NCBI GenBank assembly: GCA_946566685.1
Contig: CAMNXA010000007.1
Span: forward strand, 1 to 64,000
Direction of reading: 5' to 3'
Length of the DNA: 64,000 bases
From: an uncultured Lachnospiraceae bacterium
Lineage (GTDB): Bacteria; Bacillota; Clostridia; Lachnospirales; Lachnospiraceae
The notes below the pieces were generated by a model. That model worked only from the letters and a program-made list of their open reading frames with translations. It was not told the origin of the DNA and made no database searches. How positions within the stretch are numbered: position 1 is the stretch's first letter; every line of letters starts with the position of its first letter. Below are positions 1-8,500 of the stretch, piece after piece. The position numbers and the translations under genes are program-made.

Positions 1-71
1 TGAAGGAATGCACCTGGGATGGGGAAACGCTTTTTATTATGCTCTAATTTTCCCTGAATTATTTTGATACC
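1..71. mobile_element. Possible terminal part of an element inserted in cpaF
   Basis: These 71 bases do not encode the expected CpaF continuation. On the plus strand a frame ending KECTWDGETLFIML stops at 45-47 and is followed by an AT-rich stretch up to the breakpoint, an arrangement expected at the 3' end of a transposase gene followed by a terminal repeat. No second end or target duplication lies in the window, so this is inference; a contig-edge assembly join would look the same. Confidence 0.28.
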
Positions 72-881
72 CTCTGGCCGCATACGCAGAGACGTTTTGA
101 TCAGATCCCTGATGGTAATCTCCTGACATCCTTCCACGTTTGCATTTCTGGTCTCCATGCGTACCAGATTGGGAATACTGCGTATCTGTAGTTCCGCACT
201 GTCTTCAATCGTGATGATACGCTCCTGCGCGGGAATATAATTGGACAGCGCATTTAGAAAAGTTGTCTTGCCGGATCCTGTGCCGCCGCTGATAAAAATG
301 TTGTACTTGGCCTGCACCAGCCTGTCGAGCCACCGGCATACCCCCTCTGACACTGAGCCAAAAGAAACCAGATCCTCCATTGTGATAGGTTTGTCCGGGA
401 AACGGCGGATGGTCAGAATCGGCCCGTTTAAGGCCACCGGATTTAGCACCACATTGACGCGCGATCCATTCTGCAATCTGGCATCCACGATTGGGGAAGC
501 CTCATTCACCACCCTGTTGCAGTCCGATACAATCTGCTGTACTACATTCTGAAGCTTCTCCTCGCTCTCAAATCGAAGATCACTTTTATACAGCCTGCCT
601 TCCCGCTCCACGAAGATATTATCCGGGCCATTTACCATAATTTCCGTGACCCGCGGATCATCCACAAATTCCTGCAAAACATCCAGCTTGCGGATTGCAT
701 GGAAGAGTTCCCTGCGCAGACTGTCCCGCTCAGCCAGGCCAAGCGGCGTTTTCTTGCTCTCCCTGACCAGCATCTCATCTATCAGTTCCTGAATCTCTTC
801 ATCGCTGCTCTCCCGCGAATAATCGATGCTCTCCGCCAGTTTTTCCTTTAATTCCCTTTTTCTGTCCTGTATGCTATCCAT
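1..881 (-). CDS. cpaF: CpaF/TadA-type secretion ATPase, 3' end outside window and possibly interrupted
   Basis: ATP-hydrolysing motor of the Tad (Flp) pilus type IV secretion machinery, cytoplasmic face of the inner membrane. Reading from ATG at 881, about 270 residues match the family: an N-terminal helical part, the segment VTEIMVNGPDNI, the arginine-containing RFPDKPITMEDL, a Walker A (GGTGSGKT) near residue 200 and RDLIKTSLRMRPE at about 257-270. The family then normally continues into the Walker B region (RIIVGEVRG); here the frame reads GIKIIQGKLEHNKKRF instead and stays open to the window edge. The start overlaps the tadZ stop by 8 nt, so the two are translationally coupled. Identity is secure. 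Whether the gene is intact is not: the change falls about 71 bp from the edge. Confidence 0.85.
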   Translation of the reverse strand, partial: MDSIQDRKRELKEKLAESIDYSRESSDEEIQELIDEMLVRESKKTPLGLAERDSLRRELFHAIRKLDVLQEFVDDPRVTEIMVNGPDNIFVEREGRLYKSDLRFESEEKLQNVVQQIVSDCNRVVNEASPIVDARLQNGSRVNVVLNPVALNGPILTIRRFPDKPITMEDLVSFGSVSEGVCRWLDRLVQAKYNIFISGGTGSGKTTFLNALSNYIPAQERIITIEDSAELQIRSIPNLVRMETRNANVEGCQEITIRDLIKTSLRMRPEGIKIIQGKLEHNKKRFPIPGAFL

Positions 882-1884
882 AAATATCCTCTTTGATGAT
901 CGATCTCACATACGCCGCCAGTTCACCCTGTGTCATTCGCTCCAGATCCGCCGGCAATTCCCGGAATATAGGAAATCTGCACTTGACCGTCTTCTGTGCA
1001 ATCTCATCCAGTCCGTTAAACTGCAAAGTCTGCTCATACTGCTCCATCTTCGCCTGCGCAAAGGCATCTTCCCTGGTGACGGTATAGACCTTGCAGCAGT
1101 TTTTCAAAAGAGTAAACAGTCCGTTCACACCTTCGTCCAAATCCAGAATGATATACTCATACTGCCCGACCGCCGCCACATGCCTGCAAAATTCCAGCCA
1201 TTGCGCCCCCGTCACCTCTTTTAACTCCAGGGAATGCTGTACCGGCGGGATATAGTCGAGTCCGCCTGCGTTCTGTACCATGGAGGGCATTCGCAGGGAA
1301 AGCTTCTCTCTGGCTGTCTGAAAATAATACATGGCATCCATTATATCCATGGCATATTCCCTGTTGAACAGCCGGGCAAACCCGGAACATGTCTCAAGGT
1401 TTAAGTACAGCACCTTATGATCCCTGGAAAGGATCTGCCCCAGACACAGAGCGAAAGATGTCTGCAAGCATCTTTTCACTGGAGAGTAAAGACCAATCAT
1501 CTTTGCATCTGTCTCCTTGTCCACCTCTTCCATATCCCAATCCGCTAAGTCCGTGACAGATTCTATAATCAGCTGTATTACCCTTTCCGGACTCTGGTAT
1601 TTACTGATATAACACAGATCATCCTGCTCCTTGTGCTCAGTCTCCTGTAAGACAAACATCTGCTCCACCTGCTGTCTGAGATATTCCTGTTTCAAAAGCC
1701 GCAACGCGCTTTCAGCAATCAGCAGCACCGCTATCTCTTCGCGCTTTGCGAATTTTTCCAGTTCACTGGCCGCCGTAAATAAATGTAATGTATAAGGTAA
1801 CCTTACCTTCTCCAGTATGTATTCCGCCATGCGAAAAGCATATCCCTCCTCTATGTCGCAGATGGCCATAATCTTTTGACTCAA
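874..1884 (-). CDS. TadZ/CpaE-like pilus-localisation protein with degenerate P-loop
   Basis: 336 residues. The N-terminal ~110 residues resemble a receiver-like domain without an obvious phospho-acceptor. From about residue 130 the protein has the MinD/ParA-like fold of TadZ/CpaE (MIGLYSPVKRCLQTSFAL, then a beta-strand HKVLYLNLET). The P-loop position reads SPVKRCLQTS, so the canonical GKGGxGKT is lost and ATP hydrolysis is doubtful; degenerate P-loops are known in TadZ proteins. The family positions the Tad secretion complex at the pole or membrane. It sits between the prepilin peptidase (4-nt overlap) and cpaF (8-nt overlap), typical tad operon order. Confidence 0.8.
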   Translation of the reverse strand: MSQKIMAICDIEEGYAFRMAEYILEKVRLPYTLHLFTAASELEKFAKREEIAVLLIAESALRLLKQEYLRQQVEQMFVLQETEHKEQDDLCYISKYQSPERVIQLIIESVTDLADWDMEEVDKETDAKMIGLYSPVKRCLQTSFALCLGQILSRDHKVLYLNLETCSGFARLFNREYAMDIMDAMYYFQTAREKLSLRMPSMVQNAGGLDYIPPVQHSLELKEVTGAQWLEFCRHVAAVGQYEYIILDLDEGVNGLFTLLKNCCKVYTVTREDAFAQAKMEQYEQTLQFNGLDEIAQKTVKCRFPIFRELPADLERMTQGELAAYVRSIIKEDIYG

Positions 1885-2408
1885 AACAATCCTCCTATTC
1901 TCATCGCTGCGCTGAATAAGACCGGCACGGCAAAATGAATCTTATTCCTGCAATATGTATGATAATCCTGCACCAGATCTTCTCCATATATTCTCCAGTG
2001 CCCTGAACGCATAACCTCCGACAGATAGGAAAAGAAATAATAAATCCTCTCCCGGCCGTTATGCTCCACCAGTAACTTCACCAACGAGAATCCCGCTCCG
2101 ATCACGAAGGCTCCCGCCAGTATGAACAGAAGTTCTTTTGCCGTACAAAAACTTCCAATCATGAGAAACAGCTTTACATCGCCCGCGCCCATTGCGCCAA
2201 TCATATACAGGGGATATAGAAGCAGAAACGCTAATGATACGGAACCAGAGATTTCCAGGATATTCCGGCCAGAACACAGACTGCTGCTCAAACCGATCAA
2301 AAATCCGAGTATAAGGAACCCGTTGGGAATCCGGTCCGTCTTAAGATCTGCAAAAGCTGACAGCAATAGCAGAAAAAGTAAAACAGATTGACAAATATTC
2401 AGTCCAAT
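1881..2408 (-). CDS. A24-family prepilin peptidase (TadV/CpaA-type), non-ATG start
   Basis: Membrane aspartic peptidase that cleaves Flp prepilin leader peptides. It shows the two catalytic motifs of the A24 family: D in ADLKTDRIPN and GxGD in GAMGAGDVKLF, with several hydrophobic helices. It lacks the long methylase-type N-terminal domain, as in TadV. There is no ATG in frame. A TTG at 2366 would remove the first membrane helix. GGAGG at 2415-2419 lies 6 nt ahead of ATT at 2406-2408, which restores a helix rich in leucine, giving 175 residues. CTG at 2400-2402 is the alternative. The gene is followed by tadZ with a 4-nt overlap. Confidence 0.82.
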   Translation of the reverse strand: MGLNICQSVLLFLLLLSAFADLKTDRIPNGFLILGFLIGLSSSLCSGRNILEISGSVSLAFLLLYPLYMIGAMGAGDVKLFLMIGSFCTAKELLFILAGAFVIGAGFSLVKLLVEHNGRERIYYFFSYLSEVMRSGHWRIYGEDLVQDYHTYCRNKIHFAVPVLFSAAMRIGGLF

Positions 2409-2453
2409 AGACCACCTCCATCACTTATATAATTTAGACTCAACGAAATAATT

Positions 2454-2501
2454 GGGAGATATCCCCGATGCCCGATGGCATTGAATGGAAGCCTGCGCTT
2501 C
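2454..2501 (-). other. Three consecutive short hairpins in the prepilin-peptidase leader
   Basis: In the untranslated leader between the promoter at 2530-2557 and the ribosome binding site at 2415-2419 there are three compact inverted repeats: GAAGC-(4)-GCTTC at 2488-2501, ATGCC-(4)-GGCAT at 2468-2481 and GGG-(6)-CCC at 2454-2465. Two have tetraloops. I recognise no riboswitch class. A structured 5' UTR controlling the tad operon is inference. Confidence 0.45.
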
Positions 2502-2529
2502 TCACAGAATTTCTTGAGTTGTGAATTGA

Positions 2530-2557
2530 ATTATACCACATTCGTAAAACTTGTCCA
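2530..2557 (-). promoter_or_regulatory. Promoter for the tad genes
   Basis: TGGACA (2552-2557), 16-bp spacer, TATAAT (2530-2535) on the minus strand. It predicts a leader of about 115 nt before the ATT start of the prepilin peptidase and separates the tad genes from upstream bofA. Confidence 0.5.
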
Positions 2558-2593
2558 TACCTATTTCCTAAAAATATTTTTTTTGTGAAAATA

Positions 2594-2866
2594 TCACAAA
2601 ATTTTGAAGAAGTGAATTCCGTAAAGTACGATAACCCCAGGAAATCCAAGGATTCCGGATGTCAAAACCGTGAGGGGATTAATCCCTACTGCCACAGGGA
2701 ACTGCTGAGATGCCAGCAAAAAATTCAGTCCATAAATCCCTATGGTACCCATAACTGCCCGTAAAACAAAATTGACCAGCCACTCCACCTTTTTACCCAT
2801 GGCACCGATCATCAGCACCACCAGACATACACCGAGAATCGCCGCCATACCGCCCATATTTTCCAT
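2594..2866 (-). CDS. bofA: BofA-family protein (pro-sigma-K processing inhibitor)
   Basis: 90 residues, two hydrophobic segments and the C-terminal signature GINPLTVLTSGILGFPGV, which is diagnostic for BofA. In Bacillus BofA holds SpoIVFB inactive in the forespore outer membrane until pro-sigma-K processing is triggered; many Clostridia keep the protein. Start ATG at 2864-2866 has GGAGG at 2873-2877; an upstream in-frame ATG at 2893 lacks a site. It faces away from the DUF2508 gene, though these two are usually co-directional in relatives. Confidence 0.85.
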   Translation of the reverse strand: MENMGGMAAILGVCLVVLMIGAMGKKVEWLVNFVLRAVMGTIGIYGLNFLLASQQFPVAVGINPLTVLTSGILGFPGVIVLYGIHFFKIL

Positions 2867-2969
2867 AAAATACCTCCAAAACATCCCTGTCATTACTTGT
2901 CTGCTAATACCATATGCGCGATGCCCGTCTAATATTACATGAATATTTATCCAAATTTTACCTATACTT

Positions 2970-3035
2970 GAATGAGAAGAACTTCTAAAGGCGTTTCGCC
3001 ATGGGACGAAACGCCAAGAAGTTCTAATCTCATTC
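2970..3035. repeat. 66-nt extended palindrome containing repeat copy 1
   Basis: Nested complementary arms: GAATGAGA (2970-2977) with TCTCATTC (3028-3035), AGAACTTCT (2978-2986) with AGAAGTTCT (3017-3025), and GGCGTTTCG with CGAAACGCC around the loop CCATGGGA. Together they would form one long, nearly perfect stem. The core with its flanks, 2986-3022, recurs at 3093-3129. Confidence 0.75.
2986..3022. repeat. 37-bp palindromic repeat, copy 1
   Basis: Identical over 37 bp to 3093-3129 and in the same orientation, judging from its asymmetric flanks TAAA and AAGAAGT. The core is a 9-bp perfect stem (GGCGTTTCG / CGAAACGCC) with an 8-nt loop. REP-like element, duplicated regulatory hairpin or recombinase site are all possible. 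Confidence 0.8.
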
Positions 3036-3036
3036 T

Positions 3037-3062
3037 GAAGAACGCTGTAAAGCGCGTTCTTC
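3037..3062. repeat. Perfect 9-bp hairpin between the two repeats
   Basis: GAAGAACGC (3037-3045), 8-nt loop, GCGTTCTTC (3054-3062). It has a different stem sequence from the flanking repeats but the same geometry of a 9-bp stem and 8-nt loop. No U-run follows on either strand, so it is not a standard terminator. Confidence 0.65.
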
Positions 3063-3092
3063 CTGATTACTTTTACTTATGAAATGGAATTT

Positions 3093-3129
3093 TAAAGGCG
3101 TTTCGCCATGGGACGAAACGCCAAGAAGT
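3093..3129. repeat. 37-bp palindromic repeat, copy 2
   Basis: Second exact copy, 107 bp from copy 1. Here the outer arms of copy 1 are missing. It ends about 22 nt before the start of the plus-strand DUF2508 gene, so it lies in that gene's leader or promoter. Confidence 0.8.
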
Positions 3130-3151
3130 CTTGTGAAAGGTGGGTAATTGT

Positions 3152-3439
3152 ATGAGAGTTATTTTCAGGCAGAGACCGTGTATTCCAATGGATAATGATG
3201 TGATCGTGGATGGTGAGAAACTGACGATAAGAGACGAACTGCTGAAAACAAGATATGCTTTGGAGAACGCTTATGCAGGATTTGACAATGTGACTGACCC
3301 TGACCTGATTGACTGTTACATCTATGAATTAAATGCTGTTATGAAACGTTATAAATACTTATTACAACAGGCAGCAGAAATGGATCTGCTGCCCGAAGAA
3401 AAACGTGCCGAAGCGTACCGCCCGCTGGTTACCCAGTAA
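3152..3439 (+). CDS. DUF2508 (YaaL-like) small protein
   Basis: 95 residues, predicted helical and soluble, with the segment RYALENAYAGFDNVTDPDLI followed by DCYIYELNAVMKRYKYLL. This is the pattern of the DUF2508/YaaL family that sits beside recR and bofA in many Firmicutes. Function is unknown. ATG at 3152 is preceded by AAAGGTGGG; a GTG at 3140 lies inside that ribosome binding site and is rejected. Plus strand, head-to-head with bofA and tail-to-tail with fliS (2 bp between stops). Confidence 0.75.
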   Translation: MRVIFRQRPCIPMDNDVIVDGEKLTIRDELLKTRYALENAYAGFDNVTDPDLIDCYIYELNAVMKRYKYLLQQAAEMDLLPEEKRAEAYRPLVTQ

Positions 3440-3441
3440 CC

Positions 3442-3918
3442 TTATACACAAAAACCCCTGTTCGCGGCGGGATCAGCTATGTTCTCTGTGAGTGTGCTTC
3501 TGCCATACGTAAGTCCGGCATACACGGTCTGGCTGTTGCCCATAACAGGCCCTGACTGATCCTGCCCCTCTATCTTCTTATAGGCCTTGTGGAGTTCTCT
3601 GATCACCATACGGACATGTTCCAGGTTCTCCATATCACAGTGAATCGATGCCTGCGCCAGTTCTCTGTTGATATAGAGATACAGCTGCAAGAGTTTCTGT
3701 GCCAGATCATATTCCAAATGCAGGGAATCCATCAATTCATTCACACATCCCTGTATTTTACGGACTGCCATCTTATAATCCGCCCTGTTGTCCGTATCCA
3801 GAGCCTCTTTGGCCTCATCAATATAAAGCAAGATCATTTCATAAAGAATCGTGATCAACTGCGTCTTATTCGCCTGCGTAATCCGCAGCGTATACTCCTG
3901 TTTCAATTCCTTGGTCAT
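3442..3918 (-). CDS. fliS: Flagellar export chaperone FliS
   Basis: 158 residues, all-helical. The N-terminal pattern YTLRITQANKTQLITILYE and the repeated QLxLYLY/NRxL stretch match FliS, the cytoplasmic chaperone that binds the C-terminus of flagellin and keeps it export-competent. The final ~35 residues (after KKIEGQDQ) are an unstructured extension longer than in Bacillus FliS. It follows fliC by about 105 nt containing two strong hairpins, consistent with separate control of chaperone and flagellin levels in one transcript. Confidence 0.8.
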   Translation of the reverse strand: MTKELKQEYTLRITQANKTQLITILYEMILLYIDEAKEALDTDNRADYKMAVRKIQGCVNELMDSLHLEYDLAQKLLQLYLYINRELAQASIHCDMENLEHVRMVIRELHKAYKKIEGQDQSGPVMGNSQTVYAGLTYGRSTLTENIADPAANRGFCV

Positions 3919-3964
3919 TACGCTACCTCTCTAATTAACATTTCACAGCGTCAAACATTTCATC

Positions 3965-4020
3965 AGAGAATTTGTCCCGACAAATTCTCTCGTAGAAAAT
4001 CTGCGGAGCAGATTTTCTAC
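3965..4020 (-). other. Two tandem perfect hairpins between fliC and fliS
   Basis: On the fliC mRNA, 2 nt after the stop codon, comes a 13-bp perfect stem (GTAGAAAATCTGC arms, 3-nt loop; 3992-4020), then after one base a 12-bp perfect stem (AGAGAATTTGTC arms, 2-nt loop as written; 3965-3990). Neither is followed by a U-run, so a simple intrinsic terminator is unlikely; a 3'-protecting or RNase-processing structure is more probable. Confidence 0.75.
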
Positions 4021-4022
4021 AC

Positions 4023-5510
4023 TTATTGTAAAAGCTGAAGGATCTGTGATGGCCTCTCGTTTGCCTGTGCCAGCATGGACACCGATGCCTGCGAGATTAC
4101 CTGCTCCGTTGTATAACTGGTCATCTCTTCCGCCATATCCACATCCATAATACGGGAATAAGATGCTGTCATATTCTCGCTGTTCACGTCCAGATTATTC
4201 ACGGTATGCTCCAGACGATTCTGATAAGCTCCCAGTCTGCTTCTTGCTGAAGATATATAAAGGATGCCTTCCCTGATCTCATTAATTGCATCCGAACAGC
4301 TGTCCTGTGTGGTCAGCTCTGTCTTCTCAATTCCCAGTCTGCTCAAAGAGATAGTCGGGATACGGATATCCAGCTGCTGGCCCTCATTGGCGCCTGTCTG
4401 GGTATCCATGGTGCCGATGCCTGTGATATCCAGAATCAGCCCGGTACTGGCCGTCTCTTGTCCGCCGCCGACTGCAACTGTCTGTGGTGCCGGCTGCGGA
4501 TCGGTTCCAGGCACGTTACCCGGTCTGGTACTTTGGACTTCCAGCCGGAAACCGCTGTCATTGGTGATCACTATTGTGTCTGTTGTGCCATCACTGACCA
4601 CAGAAGATACCACTGCATCCTCCGGTATATCTCCCGCAGCAGCTTGCAATGCAGTTGCAAAAGAAGTTGCGGTGGTGCCCATATCCAATTCGGGCTCATA
4701 ATTTGATCCATCGGCGTTCAGCACATAATTATACGTAACATCAAATGCAGGTACCGTAACTGTTGAAGACTCTATCGGACTCACAGTTTCATAACCCGTG
4801 ATATTACCATCCGCATCTTTTATCGGTTTGGGCTCGATTTTCAGCGTCATCTCGAAATCCTGAGGCCCTTTCAGGATAACCTTATCCTGCCCCACAGAAT
4901 CAAACTTTACGCCGGCAGGGAAGCCATTTTCCCCGTCATACTTTATCCCCACTTTTGACGCGTCCTTATCAATGGTACCGTCTTCATTATACACAATCTC
5001 CAACTCATCGATCACATATTTCTTGGGAACCACTTCATCAGAATAATAATCCACCTTAACCTGATAATTATTCGTATATCCTCTCAGGTCAAAAGTTCCG
5101 TCCAGAAGCGGCTGTCCGTTAAACTCGGTATCCGTAGCAATCCTGGTAACCTCTGCCTTAAGCTGCTTGATCTCCTCATTCAGTGTCATACGGTCAGAAG
5201 TGGTCAGTGTTCCTGTCGCTCCCTTTACTGCCAGCTCATTCATTCTCTGCAGCATTTCATGTACTTCTGTCAGAGCGCCATCCGCTGTCTCAATAATAGA
5301 GATACCATTATTGGAATTCTGCGTTGCCACGGAAAGACCCAAAATCTGTGTATTCATCTTCTTTCCAATGGCATAACCCGAAGGATTATCCTTCGAAGTG
5401 GTTACCTTAAGACCGGAGGAAAGACGCTCCAGGGATTTCGACACTTTCCTGTCCGATGCATTTAGTGCATTACTGGCGCGCATCGCCGCCGCGTTATAAC
5501 TTATCTTCAT
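4023..5510 (-). CDS. fliC: Flagellin
   Basis: 495 residues. The conserved N-terminal D0/D1 (SGLKVTTSKDNPSGYAIGKK, ATQNSNNGISIIETADGA) and C-terminal D1/D0 (RSRLGAYQNRLEHTVNN, SQASVSMLAQANE) flank a variable central region of about 270 residues that would form the exposed filament surface. Exported through the flagellar type III apparatus and polymerised into the filament. It starts 15 nt after the stop of the DUF6240-like gene, so it probably depends on the sigma-28 type promoter at 8698-8724 or an undetected internal promoter. Confidence 0.95.
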   Translation of the reverse strand: MKISYNAAAMRASNALNASDRKVSKSLERLSSGLKVTTSKDNPSGYAIGKKMNTQILGLSVATQNSNNGISIIETADGALTEVHEMLQRMNELAVKGATGTLTTSDRMTLNEEIKQLKAEVTRIATDTEFNGQPLLDGTFDLRGYTNNYQVKVDYYSDEVVPKKYVIDELEIVYNEDGTIDKDASKVGIKYDGENGFPAGVKFDSVGQDKVILKGPQDFEMTLKIEPKPIKDADGNITGYETVSPIESSTVTVPAFDVTYNYVLNADGSNYEPELDMGTTATSFATALQAAAGDIPEDAVVSSVVSDGTTDTIVITNDSGFRLEVQSTRPGNVPGTDPQPAPQTVAVGGGQETASTGLILDITGIGTMDTQTGANEGQQLDIRIPTISLSRLGIEKTELTTQDSCSDAINEIREGILYISSARSRLGAYQNRLEHTVNNLDVNSENMTASYSRIMDVDMAEEMTSYTTEQVISQASVSMLAQANERPSQILQLLQ

Positions 5511-5525
5511 TCTCGTTATCCTCCT

Positions 5526-8500
5526 TTATGCCGTCACACTCGTGATAAATGCTCTCGCTATCCGGTACAGATCCGCTGTCTGTATGCTTTCATCTGTCTC
5601 CAGATCCTTGGCTGTATACCCATCTGCATTTGCCTCTTTGCTGTACATGATACCAACACTTCCAACTTTCAAAGATCCGCCGGCCGATGATTCTACCGCC
5701 AGCGCCTCTTTCAGGCCATCCTGTATATCCCACAGCTTTTCTGTGCCTTCCTTGTTATCGCAGGCAACATAGCCGGATACGGTCTGATTTCTGACTGCAA
5801 ACTGCGCCATGATGCGTCCGTAGGTTTCGGTCTCCATGGATGCACTGACTTTGCCGCCCTCGCCGCCGTGCAGGATCTTGAGATTAACGGCTGTCAATTC
5901 CCCATTTATTTCCACCGGAATCTGATAATTCTCCTCTTTGGCCAGATTCCCCGCCAGCGAAAGCTGTTTCTGGCAGTTCTGCAAAGTCTTAAGATCCAGA
6001 TAGGATGTCTCCTCTTCCTTTGCTTCTTCCAGAATCTCCTGGAAAGTATCCTGCATCTTTTCATAAGCCTCTTCGGCATTGTCTTTGTCTGTCAGGCTCT
6101 CTATCATATGCGCAGCCGCCTCTTTCCCTCTGGGAGCGGCCGTATCTGCTTCCAGTTCATGCAGCTTCTTATAGAGGGCGCCCGGTTTTCTGCGAAGCGC
6201 CGCTGCCGCTGCCAGATTATTGCCTGTGACCGGCTGTTTATACGCCAGAAGTTCCCGCACCACAGCATCTTCTACTCCATGCAGATCCTGATAAGATTGC
6301 AATTCTTCCTGTAGATATGCCGTTTCAAGCCTTTCGTCAGCTGCCATTTGTTCCATGCTCTCGGCCATCTCTTCCATGGTCATATCCGCCCGCAGTTCCA
6401 TCTGTGCAAGCATTTCCGGCTCCACGGTATCTGCAATCTGACCGGCCAGCATATGATAATAGGCTGCCGCTTCCTCGCTTCCCTGCTGTCCATTTTGCTG
6501 TGAAAATGTCTGCTCTTCAGTAGCAGCCTGTTCCAGCATGGGAAAAGCGCTTAAAATCTGATCTGTAATGGATTTGCCCTTGTTTACGGCATTTACACCG
6601 TTAAACTCATCATCCACCGTGTAGTCCATGCCCTGGCGTTTCGTGCTGCGCATGGCTGTGAGAAGATTCTGGAAAGAAAGTCCCACGCCTTCTCTGATCA
6701 GGCTTCCTACTGCGGCATCATCCGTCTTTTCTAACTGTCTGAACATCCGATAGATGCCGATATAAGCCTCTCTCTCCTGCTCTTCTATGGCATGGTTCTG
6801 TTCCAGTTTATATAAATACTTACTGAATTTTTCCTCTTTCAGCTGTTCCCCATGACCGCTCTCATCCAGATATTGATTCAATTCTTCTACGGTCATATTC
6901 AGCGGATTCTTACCGTCCCTGATCATCTGCAAAGATACTGCCGGCGTCATCTTACGGATGGCCTGACGAAGTTCCATATCGTACTTCTTCACGGCATCCA
7001 TATTGTCCTGCGTGATATCCATGCTGTTATATCCCAGGATTCGTACCGCCCGGCGGTTCTCCTCATTCTGCTCAAGTCCCATATCCTTCAGGATATCGTC
7101 CACATTGCGGAATGCTTTGCGAATGGAATCTCCCATATCCGCCCTTGGAGCCGTCATCAGTGTCTCATAAGATTCCCTGGCTGACTCATAGGCATTCTTG
7201 AGCGCCGTACCGTTCGTATGTACACTGTCCAGCGTAAACAGTTCCTCTTCACTGATATAGCGCGCCAGTACCGCTGCCGGCAGATAGGGTATCTCCTGCG
7301 TCTTGGACTGCACTTCGCTGTACAGTTCCGCTTTCTCCGATGCACCTATCTCTCCAAAAAGCTTCTGGTTCAGTTCTTCTTCCATCTTCTTCAGGGCTTC
7401 CACCAACTTCTCCAACTCCGTGGTGTCGATGGAGTAACCGCTCTCTAACAGTCTGCGGTTTGCCTCTATGGTCATCATCAGCCGGACTTCTTCCAGCTGG
7501 CGTCTCGCCGTAACTGCCTCCGGCGTATCTGCCGGCAAGCCGTTTCGTTCTATCTCCTGCTGCGCCTTTTCCAGATTGCGCAGGTTAACATCCTTTTCTT
7601 CAGCAACCGTCCTGTCCACAGCTTCATCGCTGATCTTCGCAAAAGCTTCCGCATAGTCGGCAGCCTTCTCCCAATTGCTTCTGCCGTCCGCCAGATTGGC
7701 CTTGTCTGCACTCTTCCCATCCGAAATGGCCGCCGCCACTGCTGACAGAATCCGCGCCGTATCCTGGGGAAGTTCCACCTGCCCGACTTCATGCAGTTTC
7801 GCCATAGTCTCTTTGGTCAGCGGCACTCCTGTTTCGATCAGCCATCTCGCGCCTTCCAGATTTTCCTCGGTAATCTCCAGGCCTGCCTCTTCAATCACCC
7901 GTTCCATCTGCGGCCTTAACTGCTCCCAGTTATAATCTTCAGCCTTTTTTGCATAATAGCCGGTATTATCTGTCGCATAATAACCATGACCCTGTCTGTG
8001 GCTGTCCGGCGTTGCGCTGTGCTCCGCCCGATAGAGATTGTCTATGGTTGGTTCCATATTGTTCTCTACCATATATTTCACAGTGCCTTCCGCAGGTGTC
8101 TCCATCTGCACTGCCCTGTCATACGCTTCTTTGGCTGCCGCCACATTCTCCCTCGTAACCGGGATATCATGCGCCTTAAACTGTTTATAAAGTTCCCTGG
8201 CAAAGGCCTCACTCCCTGTGATCTGGCGCAAAGTCTCCGTATCCAGATCATCCGTATAGCCCTCCACCTGCGTGCCGCCCTTGATAAGCGCTGCCTTGAT
8301 AGAGTCTACAATGGTGACAACTTCCTCAGTATCCATGTCTCCGGGATAATATCCTTCTTCTTTCAGGCGCTGATAATCTTCCTCAGACATAGCTTTAGAC
8401 ATTACTGCCATATAGTCTCTCTGCGCAGCCAGGTCTTTTTCATCGACCAGCCCCGCATCCTGCATAACCTCTTCTGCGGTCTTTCCATGACCCCCGTAAG

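Noticed and set aside
241..1224. Plus-strand open frames opposite cpaF and tadZ
   Set aside because: They lie antisense to clear family members, have no ribosome binding sites and show no domain pattern; shadows of the minus-strand genes.
2440..2649. Minus-strand frame across the bofA end and the tad promoter
   Set aside because: It covers the promoter and hairpins, has no ribosome binding site and no protein-like pattern.
2986..3129. CRISPR array from the 37-bp repeat copies
   Set aside because: Only two copies, one 70-bp gap containing its own hairpin, and no cas genes; direct repeats are long palindromes unlike an array.
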